Below are positions 1-9,894 of a stretch of 64,000 nt of DNA, piece by piece. The stretch spans positions 43,593,567 through 43,657,566 of the forward strand of contig CM060328.1 of the NCBI GenBank assembly GCA_030674155.1. Reading direction: 5' to 3'. This stretch comes from Stramonita haemastoma. Taxonomy: Eukaryota > Mollusca > Gastropoda > Neogastropoda > Muricidae. How positions within the stretch are numbered: position 1 is the first letter of the stretch; every line of letters begins with the position of its first letter. Both the position numbers and the translations under genes were made by a program. The notes beneath the pieces were generated by a model. It made no database searches, was not told the DNA's origin, and was given only the letters and a program-made list of their open reading frames with translations.

Positions 1-36
1 CCACTCCCCCTGTCCCCTCCCCCTCCACCCCCAAAA

Positions 37-444
37 ATGTCTGCCGTCACCAACAATACCCAATGTGACTGGGCCCCCCAAATACATATCAAAATCGACC
101 CAAAACAGTTAACTTTTACTGTCCCTTTTCCACTGCTTCCCTTAGCTAGAAAAATCTTTTATAAGCCTTACATGTGTAGTGTAAACAGTCAACCAGACTT
201 AAGTGTTTATTGGAATGACTATGCACAACCCAACAAACTGATTTCACTTAGTGACAATGGTGACCTATCTAGTATTCCTACCACCCTACCCAGTGACAAA
301 CTTTACAAAACAAAAATACAGGTAAACTGTGCAGACAAAAAACTGATCACTGTCACTGCCTTCTACACCACTGGTACTATACTAGTACAAGGCAACCTGT
401 GCAGAAGATGGCTCAGGAAGAATTCCAGTCACTGGTTCAGGTGA
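37..444 (+). pseudogene. N-terminal part of a transposon-type ORF, frameshifted
   Basis: A 135-codon frame opens with ATG at 37 and ends at 444. I recognise the general type from invertebrate genomes: a short beta-rich N-terminal region ending in a phrase like YTTGTILVQG (about residues 110-119), usually joined to a longer protein. Here the following residues run out of frame, and the natural continuation (EEFQSLVQ) lies in the frame of the next entry, one base back. I infer that this and the next frame were one protein, or are joined by programmed -1 frameshifting. No host gene function is implied. The left edge of the element may lie outside the window. Confidence 0.45.
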
Positions 445-2144
445 TTAGAGCCATCTACAACCTGACACAGAAAGAGGGTCAACCAAACTTGGAGGAGGCT
501 GTGCACAACCTGTCAGAGCTACCTCTACCCCAACCCAAACCTTCCCCTTCTGGCAAATTAATTCCCCAAGACATTCCCTCCCCATCCAAAAGTCCTCGCC
601 TCTCCAGACTGGATTCACTTACCCCTTCCACCACCAGCCCACCACCCAGTCCATATACTCAGCTGCCACCATCATCACCATCATCATCCTCATCTCCACC
701 AGTCCAGCAGCCAGGCCAGGTAAATTCAACTGTGGGGAACACAACACAAACCACTCCACAAAACTCAGTACAAACACCACATCCACTCCCAGTACAGAAG
801 CAACAGGTGCAACATCTCTCACCATCAACCACGCATCCTCACCAAAAGTCACGTTGCATTCCTCGTTACCTATGCAAATATGGAGTCACCCAAACTTCAC
901 AAAAACAGAAGCAAAAGATACACTCCCTAACTTGTTCAATTAAAAAAGCCACTGAAGTGTTAGGGTCCCTCACCAAGAGTGTACACAAACTGCAAAAAGA
1001 AAACCATGACTTGAAGTCAGAACTCACACAACTGAAACACACACTATCAAATGCACACACACAAAAACACTCAGCCTTACAGTCAGATAAAGAACAGGAT
1101 TCCTTTCTATCTTCCTTCCCTACCACCAACAGATTTTCTCTTCTTTACCATGACAACGAAAACAAAAAACAATGTACACATGACAACTTTGACTCTATGC
1201 CAACTCAGCCTGACTCTACAACTCCACAGCATGCCTCAGTCAACACTATCAAAGACCACACTGACCTGAAGCAAACTCCATCTGACACTACAACTCCACA
1301 ACATGCCCCAGTCAACACTATCAAAGTCAATCAAACAGACTCAGACAAACAATCCTCCAACATTTCTGTAGACATCAACAACCAAACAGTCAACACTGAC
1401 AAAAACTGCAACCAAGCAGGCTCTAACAATCAAACTTCCGACATCCCTGTAGACATCCCTGTGGACAATGATTTAAACACAAATGATTGGACAACAGTCT
1501 CTCCTAGGAAAAGAAAAGACACTAAACTGCAATCCAACACCTCTGAAGCACCCCAGAATACTACCAGCAACACTCTCACACCAGGCCAACAACTAGCCGA
1601 ACAAAGGGTACATTCCAACACAACCAACCTCATTTTAGGTGACTCGGTGACACAACGGATCAAATCTGATATCCTATTTCACAAAGGCAGGAATCAGAAC
1701 ATCAGCATCTCAGGTATCACAGTTGATGACCTTATTCATTGGCTCAAACATATTCCTAGCAACAAAGAGGTACATCACATCATTTTTCACACAGGAATAA
1801 ACACATGCAAATATACATCCATCACAGAAAACAAACGGACACATCTTATTAAAAATATCAAACATGTGTTCCCCCAAGCCAGGCTGCTGGCATCATCCAT
1901 CATCCCCCCAATGGGACGGCACCCCCTAAAGAAAACAGTAAATGTGTCAAATACTTCCCTAGCTAAAGTGTGTGCTGCAGAAAATGTCCCCTTTGCAGAC
2001 CACACTTCCATATTTACAACCACCAGTGGAGCCCCACGGAAAGACTTATATTCCGACCACTTCCATCCCAGCCCCAAAGGTTCAGACAGGTTAGCATACA
2101 GCCTCAAGTACGCTGACCCCGACTTAAACGACAGCCACTCCTGA
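408..2144 (+). CDS. Transposon-type ORF with coiled coil and C-terminal SGNH-esterase-like domain
   Basis: The frame is open from 399 (a GTG); 408 is the first ATG, giving 578 residues. The layout is a short helical start, then a Pro/Ser-rich stretch (about residues 45-130), a coiled-coil-like segment around KATEVLGSLTKSVHKLQKEN, a Thr/Gln/Asn-rich linker with an internal repeat (TTPQHA.VNTIK twice), and a C-terminal domain of about 160 residues. That domain shows the SGNH block order: GDS (ILGDS) near its start, G-x-N as HTGINT in the middle, and D-x-x-H as SDHFHPS near the end. Esterase domains of this type are known in ORF1 proteins of CR1-like LINEs, so this is probably the ORF1 of a non-LTR element. 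No reverse transcriptase follows within 3 kb, so the copy is incomplete. The plus strand is A/C-rich and G-poor, unlike its surroundings. Whether it is expressed cannot be told. Confidence 0.6.
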   Translation: MAQEEFQSLVQVIRAIYNLTQKEGQPNLEEAVHNLSELPLPQPKPSPSGKLIPQDIPSPSKSPRLSRLDSLTPSTTSPPPSPYTQLPPSSPSSSSSPPVQQPGQVNSTVGNTTQTTPQNSVQTPHPLPVQKQQVQHLSPSTTHPHQKSRCIPRYLCKYGVTQTSQKQKQKIHSLTCSIKKATEVLGSLTKSVHKLQKENHDLKSELTQLKHTLSNAHTQKHSALQSDKEQDSFLSSFPTTNRFSLLYHDNENKKQCTHDNFDSMPTQPDSTTPQHASVNTIKDHTDLKQTPSDTTTPQHAPVNTIKVNQTDSDKQSSNISVDINNQTVNTDKNCNQAGSNNQTSDIPVDIPVDNDLNTNDWTTVSPRKRKDTKLQSNTSEAPQNTTSNTLTPGQQLAEQRVHSNTTNLILGDSVTQRIKSDILFHKGRNQNISISGITVDDLIHWLKHIPSNKEVHHIIFHTGINTCKYTSITENKRTHLIKNIKHVFPQARLLASSIIPPMGRHPLKKTVNVSNTSLAKVCAAENVPFADHTSIFTTTSGAPRKDLYSDHFHPSPKGSDRLAYSLKYADPDLNDSHS

Positions 2145-2530
2145 CAGCTCCTACTACATGGCCCACCCACGAGCAGAGGACACAAGCCCCATCTCCGCTG
2201 CAAAAAGGGTCTCTACAAAATTCCAGTGTCCCTGGATGCCCTTTTCCATCCCAGATGTCAGGACACCATCCCACCCACCTACCCCAGAATGACAATGTCT
2301 GGGTCAACAGACAAACCCTCCCACATCCACGAATTGTGATGTCCCTACGCTCTCCCCACCACCTGCCCCCACCCTACCCAGCATGTGCCTGTCTCCAGAC
2401 CTCGCCCAGCTCCAGCCTTCCTGTCCAATGTTCCCTATGTCAAACCCAACACAGTATTATATACCCTAGAAACTCTCGTGTGAACATTCCACTCTACCAA
2501 CACTCAACAAGAATGTATATGTGTGTGTAA
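2145..2530 (+). other. C-rich non-coding continuation of the element
   Basis: This stretch keeps the same A/C-rich, G-poor composition as the preceding frame and then changes abruptly to TG-rich DNA. It probably is the 3' part of the same mobile element. No supported coding sequence was seen. Confidence 0.35.
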
Positions 2531-2607
2531 ATGAGGGTGCCTGTGCATGCATGCACCTACCTATACTTTTATATATACACAGTGTGTGTATGTGTGTTTA
2601 TTTTATT

Positions 2608-2832
2608 TTTATTTATTTATTTTATTTATTCTTTTATATCGAGGATAACAGAATAAGCAACCATGTGCTTTTTTTCATCCGGTCCCGTGTGTATACAGTT
2701 TTGTAAATCTTGTCATCTGTTCTCACCGGCACACGATGGCCTACTCTTACGAAAAGCGGAACAGGATTTAACGTGTGCGCAAGATGTTCTGCGTGCGTTC
2801 GCACACGGGCCTCGGTTTTAAGTCACATCCAC
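2608..2832 (-). mobile_element. SINE family A, 5'-truncated copy
   Basis: Read on the minus strand this is the family A core followed by its tail, which ends with CCTCGATATAAAAGAATAAA and AAATA-type repeats. The tRNA-like head is missing. The same tail is seen at 6893, 11297, 12795, 49798, 53015 and 53963. Confidence 0.75.
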
Positions 2833-2921
2833 GTGTGTGCGAGTATGTGTATGTGTATGTATATGTGTGTGTGTGTGTGTGTGAATGCCTGTGTGAATGA
2901 ACAATGAACAATGAACAATGC

Positions 2922-3664
2922 GGGTGTGAATGAACAAAATGTTTACCTGCACATGAACATATGTGTTTACAAAACAACAGCAGGACAGGATTATGAAGAC
3001 TGTTTCCTGTGCTCCACACCCCATGGTCTTGACTAGTTTACCTGGTGATTGACTGATTCTTATATATATATATCAGACATTCTGTGCTTGTGACGTGCCT
3101 CCCTGAAACAGTGCTCAGAATGTTGAGCCCACAGTGATGACCAGCACCAAATCATATTTCTTCCAGAAAAGACTTGACTAAAATCTTCAGGATCTGTGCT
3201 GATTGTGTATCAACATCTTATTCTTCAGGAGTGCGCTGATTGAGCATCAGAATATACTCTAGTAATGGCCTTCACTAAGGTGTGTGTATGCGTGTGTGTA
3301 TGTGTGTGTGTGAGTGAACAAAATAATTGTGTACACATGAACATATGTGCAAACAATACCACAAGGTTGCAAAGACTGTTTCCTGTGCTCCACGCCCCAT
3401 GGTCTTGAGTTTTTTGTTTGTTTTTTTTTTCACTTGGTGACAGACTGATATCTATATACTTTATCAGATATTCTGTGCTCGAAGTGTGCCCACCTGCAGT
3501 GCTCTGAATGTGTAGCACACAGTGACTGATCAGTGCCAGATCTTCTTTCATATGACTAAAAAAAAAAAAAAAAAAAAAAAAAATCAGGATCAGTGCTGAT
3601 TGTGTGCCAACATTCTATTCTTCAGGACTGCATTGATTGTGCATCAGGACATACTCCAGTATTC
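2922..3664 (+). repeat. Diverged tandem duplication, two units of about 350 bp
   Basis: Unit 1 (about 2922-3282) and unit 2 (about 3312-3664) share long runs, for example GACTGTTTCCTGTGCTCCAC followed by CCCCATGGTCTTGA, a TATCAGA.ATTCTGTGCT block, and ATTCTTCAGGA.TGC.TTGA near the end. They differ by substitutions and by a poly-A expansion at 3557-3583 in unit 2. It is non-coding. Confidence 0.7.
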
Positions 3665-3710
3665 TGGCCGTGACTATTGTTTCCATTGCTGTTACAGGTG
3701 TACTAAATGT

Positions 3711-3712
<2 letters not shown>

Positions 3713-3765
<53 letters not shown>

Positions 3766-3786
3766 TTTTATTATTTTTTTTTTTTA
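3713..3786. repeat. (TA)n microsatellite running into a T tract
   Basis: About 22 TA dinucleotides are followed by T-rich sequence. From here to about 4430 I see no gene or recognisable repeat. Confidence 0.85.
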
Positions 3787-4435
3787 TCTTAGTGTTTTTG
3801 TGGTTCATGCTGTGGCTGTAATCGTGTTTCTCTGCCAAGCTGTTTTGGGACTGATGGAAATTTTGGGACTGATGGAAATTACTTAAAGGGTTCGTGTTTG
3901 AAAAGGGTAGGCCATAACGAAATTTCTCCAAAAAGGACGATTAGGCAAAGTTAATCATCAATAAATTGATAGGCTAAAACCCGTTTAAACACAAACAGTA
4001 GAATCCTGAAATGGTGTGTATCTTCACTTGGAATGCAAATATTCGTTGAATAGATCTGTCTTGTGGCAGAGCACCTAGCGAGTCCAGTGTGTGTACGTTA
4101 GGAATTCGGATTTTTTGTTGTTGTGATCTTGGGTTTCAAGGTATGCATTGTTCTTGTAAATATGCTGCATTGTCATATCTGAATGGTATCAAACGTGCTT
4201 TTAAAAGTACAAGGACCTTTTCATGGTAACTGGTCGAGGTTCGGGCCGTCAGCAGTCAAGGTTAATACTAATAATTATTGTAATAATACAAAGTATGAAT
4301 AGGCCTAATAGTTTAAATACTTTAGAAAGTCTTTTTGGTTTGCCTTTGCCGACTGTATACCTGTCTTCGCAGCTTCTCTACTTCGTATCGTATTTAAAAT
4401 TGCGTGAATGATTCGCACATCACAACCACTTCATG

Positions 4436-4593
4436 CCCCCCCCCCCCCCCCCCCCCCCCAGTGACACACACAGATGTTCAACAGTATATAATATGCACGA
4501 ATATATGCACATGTCCAGACACTCACATGCTCATAAACACATAATTATCGTCTAATATCACATTAAATGAATAGACGTAAAATCGAATACACA

Positions 4594-4682
<89 letters not shown>
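4436..4682. repeat. Poly-C tract and (CA)n microsatellite
   Basis: A run of about 24 C at 4436-4459 is followed, after roughly 130 bp of unremarkable sequence, by an almost pure (CA)n array from about 4593 to 4682. Confidence 0.9.
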
Positions 4683-4685
<3 letters not shown>

Positions 4686-4714
4686 ACATTAGTTACTTAT
4701 TCTGACATAAGAAG

Positions 4715-5880
4715 AAAATGTCAATATTGCCATATCAGCCACCAGAGAGCACATTGCACAGTTATCTCCAAATTTTCACAGATGGTTTGATGCTGGTGCA
4801 GCTTTCACCATTCCAGCACTGACAGTTGAAAAGTTTTTTTTTGTTGGACACAGTTTGTCAAAGTTAACAGCTGAACTTGTTCAAGTTGTTGCTATCTTCT
4901 TCAGGTTAGAAATAGAATACTTGATTCATCTGCCTCAAAATTTGTTTAGAGTGGCCTTTTTTGTTGATTCAAAATCTGTTTTACAAGCCTTAGAATCTTT
5001 TATTGTTTTAATATTGAAACAAGACCCAATTTGATTATTCATTATTGATATAAATTTACTTGATACACTGCCTAAGAATAAAAAGTACAGATGTCAGTTT
5101 TTGTTGGGTACCCTCTCATGTTGTTAGTTTAGTTAAAGTCTGTCCCGAGCCTAAGGCTCATCAGGCCGGTGCTTATCCCAGTTTCTGTGGCGTTAAGCGA
5201 CTGAGAGTCATAGACTCCCCCCTGGATAGGACGCCCGTCTATCGCAGGGTTAACCCCCAACACAATGTTGGTACCCCTTTTACGCCTTGGTGGGGTGAGA
5301 AAATAGCCGTAAAGTGCCTTTTCCAAGGGCACAACACCATAGCCGAAAGCTGGGATCGAACCCGCAACCTTTAGATTACGAGTCCAACGCCCTAACCACT
5401 AGACTACAGCGGCGGCTCCTCTCGTGTTAGTCTCTATGGTAATAAAAAAGTTGATAAAGCCGTGAAAAAAGGTGCTTAAAATTTAGAACGGTCCTCTGAA
5501 GTTTTTGTACCTCCTTCAGTTAAAGAATCCTTCTTTTTGTTAGAGAATGCCTCTTGAAAGCATCTTCATGATCGTACAAATGTGAAGCTTGTATTACAGA
5601 AAAGTATAGCTTCTTTAAATCATGTTTTAAGACCAAAAAATATTGTATTCTTTAATATTCTTTGCAAGATTAATTACCATAATTTCTTACAGAATATGAC
5701 AATGCTCTAAAAAACAAAGTTTTGTAAAAATGTTAAGTGCATTTGTAGTGAACAATTTTCTCTGGAGCACTGTTTATTGTATTGTCAGAACCTTTGTGGT
5801 TTTTTACCTAAAAAAAATTATAGACAGAAGTCCTTTTAAAGAAAATTTAGATGTAATTCTCTCTTTCACTTTCAGGTGAC
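4715..5880 (+). pseudogene. LINE remnant: RNase H domain and C-terminal zinc knuckle
   Basis: In shifting frames, the translation gives an RNase H-like series: FTDG near 4780, LTAELV near 4870, FFVDSKSVLQALES near 4970, and STDVSFCWVPSHV near 5085. It is interrupted by a SINE (5127-5417), resumes with LYGNKKVDKAVKKG, and reaches a Cys-Cys-His-Cys knuckle (CICSEQFSLEHCLLYC) near 5740 and a terminal DVILSF segment whose stop is at about 5878-5880. RNase H plus this knuckle is typical of the ORF2 end of some non-LTR retrotransposons. Multiple frameshifts make it a dead copy. A related minus-strand terminus is at 41.8-42.3 kb. Its end sits about 20 bp before the MRPL24 start codon. Confidence 0.7.
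5127..5417 (-). mobile_element. SINE family B copy inside the LINE remnant
   Basis: On the minus strand the copy starts with a tRNA-like head carrying an A box (TAGTCTAGTGGTTAGGGCG) and a B box (GGGTTCGATCCC), with a seven-base loop CTCGTAA that would read as a tRNA-Thr(CGT)-like anticodon loop. It ends with GAGCCTAGGCTCGGGACAG-like sequence and ACTTTAACT. Flanks CCTCTCATGTT (5112) and CCTCTCGTGTT (5418) form a target-site duplication with one mismatch. The LINE protein similarity continues on both sides, so the SINE came in later. Confidence 0.9.
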
Positions 5881-5897
5881 AGAACACAAGCATCAGT
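5876..5897 (+). promoter_or_regulatory. MRPL24: Putative 5' UTR segment of MRPL24 after a 3' splice site
   Basis: A pyrimidine tract and CAG end at 5875, 22 bases before the start codon. The tract coincides with the last codons of the LINE remnant. No upstream exon or promoter could be identified, so use of this site is inference. Confidence 0.4.
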
Positions 5898-6149
5898 ATG
5901 CGTCTGACGGTGGTCACATTCAACTATTTCAAAAAGTACGTCCAGCGGGAGATTGCCAAAGCCACAGGGGTCACAGTGTACAAACCTTTTCAAGGCTGGC
6001 GTGAGATCAGAAAAAAGAAGTGGTACTATGATGAAAACCGACCATGGACGGATGCTGCTAAAGCTGCCAATGCTCCAAATAAGCATCACAAGCATCCTCT
6101 TCTGGAACCAATTTCTGATGAAAATTGGACTATCTTCAAGGGAGATAGG
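5898..6149 (+). CDS. MRPL24: MRPL24, coding exon 1 of 5: mitochondrial ribosomal protein L24
   Basis: MRPL24 encodes large-subunit mitoribosomal protein uL24m, which binds 23S-like rRNA early in assembly. The spliced product from five exons is 243 residues (human protein about 216). Exon 1 gives residues 1-84. It begins MRLTVVTFNYFKKYV, a basic, weakly amphipathic start suited to mitochondrial import, and ends with PISDENWTIFKGDR, matching the family segment just before the KOW motif. The donor is GG|GTGAGT at 6150, phase 0. The ATG was chosen because it is the first in frame. A possible acceptor (TTTCACTTTCAG) ends at 5875, so 5876-5897 may be 5' UTR of this exon. The next intron is about 38 kb and contains ADK. 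N-terminal residues 1-60 are less conserved than the rest. Confidence 0.93.
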
Positions 6150-6162
6150 GTGAGTTCAATGT

Positions 6163-6164
6163 GA

Positions 6165-6222
<58 letters not shown>
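6163..6222. repeat. (TG)n microsatellite just inside MRPL24 intron 1
   Basis: About 30 TG repeats start some 13 bases after the splice donor. Confidence 0.95.
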
Positions 6223-6224
<2 letters not shown>

Positions 6225-6337
6225 CAATCAATCAATCAATTTTTATTTCCAGATGGTACATTGAGTAAGCATCGGTTTGCTTTTTTCCATCAAGCCATCT
6301 ATCTAAAGAAAAGAAAAAAATCAAAACAACAACAAAA

Positions 6338-6466
6338 ATGTGTGTGTGTGTATGCTTGCGTGTGAGTGTGCGTGCGAGTGTGCGTGAGAGCGCCACTGTG
6401 TTAGTGTGTGTCATTCTGCCTGTGTTTGTGCTGTGCTGTGCTGTGCTGTGCTCTGTATGTGTGTGT

Positions 6467-6529
<63 letters not shown>

Positions 6530-6580
6530 CATGTGTGCGTGTGTGTGTCACTGTGTGTGTGTGCACGTGCGTGTGTGTAC
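6338..6580. repeat. (TG)n with CTGTG pentamer block
   Basis: Imperfect TG repeats flank a short run of TGCTG units near 6430; the longest pure TG stretch is about 6474-6525. It is non-coding; the Cys-Val frames read through it are artefacts. Confidence 0.9.
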
Positions 6581-6892
6581 ACATGCTAAAACTATTGTTA
6601 TTGGTTCCTTGTGTGTTGTATAGGTTGAATGCAAGCGTTTTAGACTTAGTTTGCTTTTTGCTAGATATAGCGCTATAAATTCCATGTATAATTATCATTT
6701 AATTATTTCTGTGTACACATTAAAAGAAAAGTATATACTGTACCTGTTTTGTGCGAGTGCTAGCATGCATGCATATTGATTTGTGTATGTGTGTGTAAAC
6801 TAAAATATTTTTTGTATATTATTATACTTATAGTATGTGTGTTCACAAAAATGTCCCATGTGTGTGTGTGTGTGTAAGTATGTATGTGTGTA

Positions 6893-7041
6893 TTTATTTT
6901 AATTTTATTCTTTTATTTCGAGGATAATGGAATAAGCACTCATGTGCTTTTTAACATCCAGTCCCTGTGTAAATTTTGTCATCCATTCCTGCCAGCACAT
7001 AATGGCCTACTCTTCCAAAAAGCAGTACAGGTTTTAACGTG
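6893..7041 (-). mobile_element. SINE family A, 5'-truncated copy
   Basis: Minus-strand core and ATTATCCTCGAAATAAAAG tail. The 5' part has been replaced by a TG microsatellite at 7041. Confidence 0.7.
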
Positions 7042-7180
7042 TTGTGTGTGTGTGTGTGTGTGCTGTATATGTGTGTGTGTGTGTCCGTGTGTATGTGTGT
7101 GTGAGTGTGTTCTGTTATATGTGTGTGTGTGTGTGTGTGTGTGTGAGTATGTCATGTGTGTGTGTGTGTGTGTGTGTGTG

Positions 7181-7226
<46 letters not shown>

Positions 7227-7232
7227 TGTGTG
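7041..7232. repeat. Imperfect (TG)n microsatellite
   Basis: About 190 bp of TG repeats broken by CTGT, GAGTG and CATG interruptions. The next 480 bp (to about 7700) hold nothing I can identify. Confidence 0.9.
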
Positions 7233-7707
7233 ATAAATTATTATTATCTTCAACATTCAGACTACTTCCAATTTTCTGCTAATTCATTGGTTTCCATGAA
7301 AGATAAAAATTAAAATGAGAAACCATGAATTAAAAGAAGTATGCTACTTTGGGCACCTCTGTGGTGGCACAGTCCTGGGCCATCAGATCATGAGCATAAT
7401 ACTCTGACTGCAAGGCTATCCGTTCCTCCTCCCCCCTTTGTTAATAATGCCACTAAATGGCATACTTATAAAAACGCAACCTGTGACACTGCGATTGGCA
7501 GTTCTCATCTCATCCACCATTGCTGACTTGACTAAGCAGTGAGGGATGTCAATGCAGAGTGCACTGCAATGCAATTTAAATCACTGCTCCTCAACTTCTG
7601 GATCACAGTTGTCAGCGTGTCAGAATGTCTCTGAATCACTTTCAGGGATAAGATGTCTTGAATTCCATGCTGCCTAACTTTGTAAACTCTAACAGTCAAC
7701 AAGGAAG

Positions 7708-8050
7708 GAAGGTGGCAGGATGGTTAAGACATTCGCCTGTCAATATGTAAACTGTGAGTTTCTGGGTTCATACCCAGCCTCGCCCTTTCTTCCCAGTTTG
7801 ATGAAAAAATTGAACTGGATATCAAGGTCATTCGGATGAGACTATAAAGTTCAAACCGAAGCCCTGTGTGCGAACGCATGCAGAACATCTTGCGCATACA
7901 TTAGAACCCCATTCCACCTTTCAGAAGAGCAGGCCATTGTCTACCGGTAGGAGTGAATGACAAAATCAAAAAAAAAATACCAGCATGCACACAGGTGTTA
8001 TGTTTAGGCACCATCCCTGAGGAAAAATCGGGGAGTTGGAGTCCCAGAGC
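7708..8050 (+). mobile_element. SINE family A, full head and core, alternative tail (A')
   Basis: The tRNA-like head (GGCAGGATGGTTAAGACA with a B box GGGTTCATACCC) is followed by the family A core (TTCGGATGAGAC, GTGCGAACGCATGCAGAACA, CAGGCCATTGTCTACCGG). Unlike other copies it ends in CATGCACACAGGTGTTATGT and CACCATCCCTGA, a tail shared with the copies at 42.7 and 51.6 kb. Confidence 0.75.
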
Positions 8051-8854
8051 TGCTTGGGGCTGTATATGGCAACGTTCTGGTGGGTCCTGCGACGGTACTA
8101 GAACCATTTGTATCGGTCATTGCGTTTCCAATGGATCATTTCAGTAGCGTGGAGAGGGGGGGTCTGCTGCATGGGTAACAGTTTGCCCTCCATACTTACT
8201 TACCCAGGCTTTGCGCTCTAAAGACTAGAGCGCAACTCCATAGTTTTCCGAGACTGATGGGTGCCTACTACTAACAGTCAAACAGGCTTCCTCTTTCGCC
8301 TGGTGCGATGTGACGGGGCGGTAATATTACTTCCCATGTGATTGGAACCGCCAATCACAGCATCATGTGTCTGTATTTAGAACACATCTGCAAATTATGT
8401 GACATTCTGTATCGTTGGGGGGTAGTCGAAAACCGTCTATTGCATACCCTTTGCCGGTAGTGGTAAAACGTAGTATTTAGCCTTTTAGGCAGCCTCTTCA
8501 TAGAGGCCACATTTTCACTGTCTAACTGTGCTGTCAACGCTGAGAAGTTGTACAGAGATGGGGCATGCAGATCAAATATCTGCACTCTACAAGATGTGTT
8601 TTTTGTTTTGTTTTTTAATAAAAAAAAATTGAATCTCTGATAGATCATTTTCAAATCGATTGAGTTGCATTTGTTTTACTTCAGTACTATTTCCTCAATA
8701 ATGAGTATGTATTAAATTATTAAAAAAACAACCCAATTGCTTTGTGAAAAAAATGTAAATTTAATATATAATATGTACATTCAAAATAGAGCACTACCCA
8801 TCAGTTAACTGTTAAACTTTAAAAAAAGCAACTTGTGCCAGGGGAAATGGTTGA
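8051..8854. other. No recognised feature
   Basis: Mixed unique-looking sequence without coding similarity or repeat structure that I can name. Confidence 0.4.
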
Positions 8855-9643
8855 TCTTAGGCTACGGCCATAGTAAACCCGGCCGGTCCCGTTGTTTTGA
8901 CGGCCGTCTCTTTGACGGTAGAACGGATCCGTCAAAGCGGCCAGTCAACCTGGCCCGTCTCTTTCTGACAATATGGTCACCCCGAGACTGCGAGTGACGC
9001 AAAAATGAGGCTGCCGCGGTGACACAAATCGACAGAAAATAGTTTGACATAAAAAGTGTTTTTACGTAAAATCCCCCCCCAAAACTTTTATCAAAACCAT
9101 TGGACTGTAATCGGGAAGGGTCAATTTACTAGTTTGTGTAGTCAGAATTTTTGAAGCACCATAAATAAGTTTTTCTTGATTATTTTCCTTTCTGTTGACC
9201 CGGCAAACGGACGTGTTGCTCGAACGTCAAAACAACGGGTTAAAAAGAACGGGCCGGGCCGGCTCTACTATGGCCATGCACAGCCGTTTTCAGTGACGCC
9301 ACAGAGTAATTCAGCCGGGCAGCATTTTTCAGCCGCGCTGTGGCCTAGTGGTTAGGGCGTTGTACTCGTAATCTAAAGGTTGCGGGTTCGATCCAGCTAT
9401 TCCGCTATGGCGTTGTGCCCTTGGAAAAGGCACTTTACGGCTATTTTCTCACCCACCAGGTGTAAAAGGGTACCAACCTTGTGTTGGGGGTTAACCCTGC
9501 GATAGACTGACGTCCTATCCAGGGGGGAGTCTATGACTCTCAGTCGCTTAACGCCACAGAAACCGGGATAAGCACCGGCTGATGAGCCTTATGGCTCGGG
9601 ACAGACTTTAACTTTAACTTTTAACTATGGCCACAGCCTAAGA
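8855..9643. mobile_element. Terminal-inverted-repeat element (MITE-like) with nested SINE
   Basis: The left end TCTTAGGCTACGGCCATAG (8855) and the reverse complement of the right end (9625-9643) match at 17 of 19 bases. A second inner inverted repeat lies at about 8892-8920 (CCGTTGTTTTGACG) and 9224-9240 (CGTCAAAACAACGG). The interior is unusually CpG-rich, with repeated GACGG/CCGTC words. No transposase frame is visible, so it would be non-autonomous. Clear target-site duplications were not found. Confidence 0.6.
9332..9622 (+). mobile_element. SINE family B copy inside the TIR element
   Basis: The tRNA-like head (GTGGCCTAGTGGTTAGGGCG, then GGGTTCGATCC) is followed by the family B body and the GGGACAGACTTTAACTTTAA end. 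It lies just inside the right arm of the 8855-9643 element, so it is the younger insertion. Confidence 0.9.
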
Positions 9644-9894
9644 GTATTAATAGCTTATGTTTGGTTGAATGCCATTTGCTGTTTTAAGAAAATCTGAAAC
9701 TTGCTTAGACAGAAAAAGGTAAGAATTTCAGTATTTTCTTTTCAGAAATGTAAAATACCTCTGCTATCAATAGACAGTGACTCTCTGAAGGAATGAATCA
9801 TACATTCTTTATTTTCCCTGTGATTCTTTAAGTATAATGTACAGGGTCTTTTTGTGGTTATGTGCCTAGGAACTCGTATGAAAATTCCCAGTGG

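Noticed and set aside
5060..5374. 104-codon frame on plus strand
   Set aside because: It fuses a piece of LINE RNase H with the inserted SINE B; not a gene.
5330..5417. tRNA-like sequence with good A and B boxes (also at 9332, 10540, 45601, 46950, 50080)
   Set aside because: Each is the head of a SINE: the acceptor stem does not close and the sequence continues into the SINE body, so no tRNA gene is called.
6165..6698. Cys/Val-rich and Thr/His-rich open frames over TG/CA arrays here and at many other places
   Set aside because: They are translations of dinucleotide repeats, open in several frames at once and without any other coding support.
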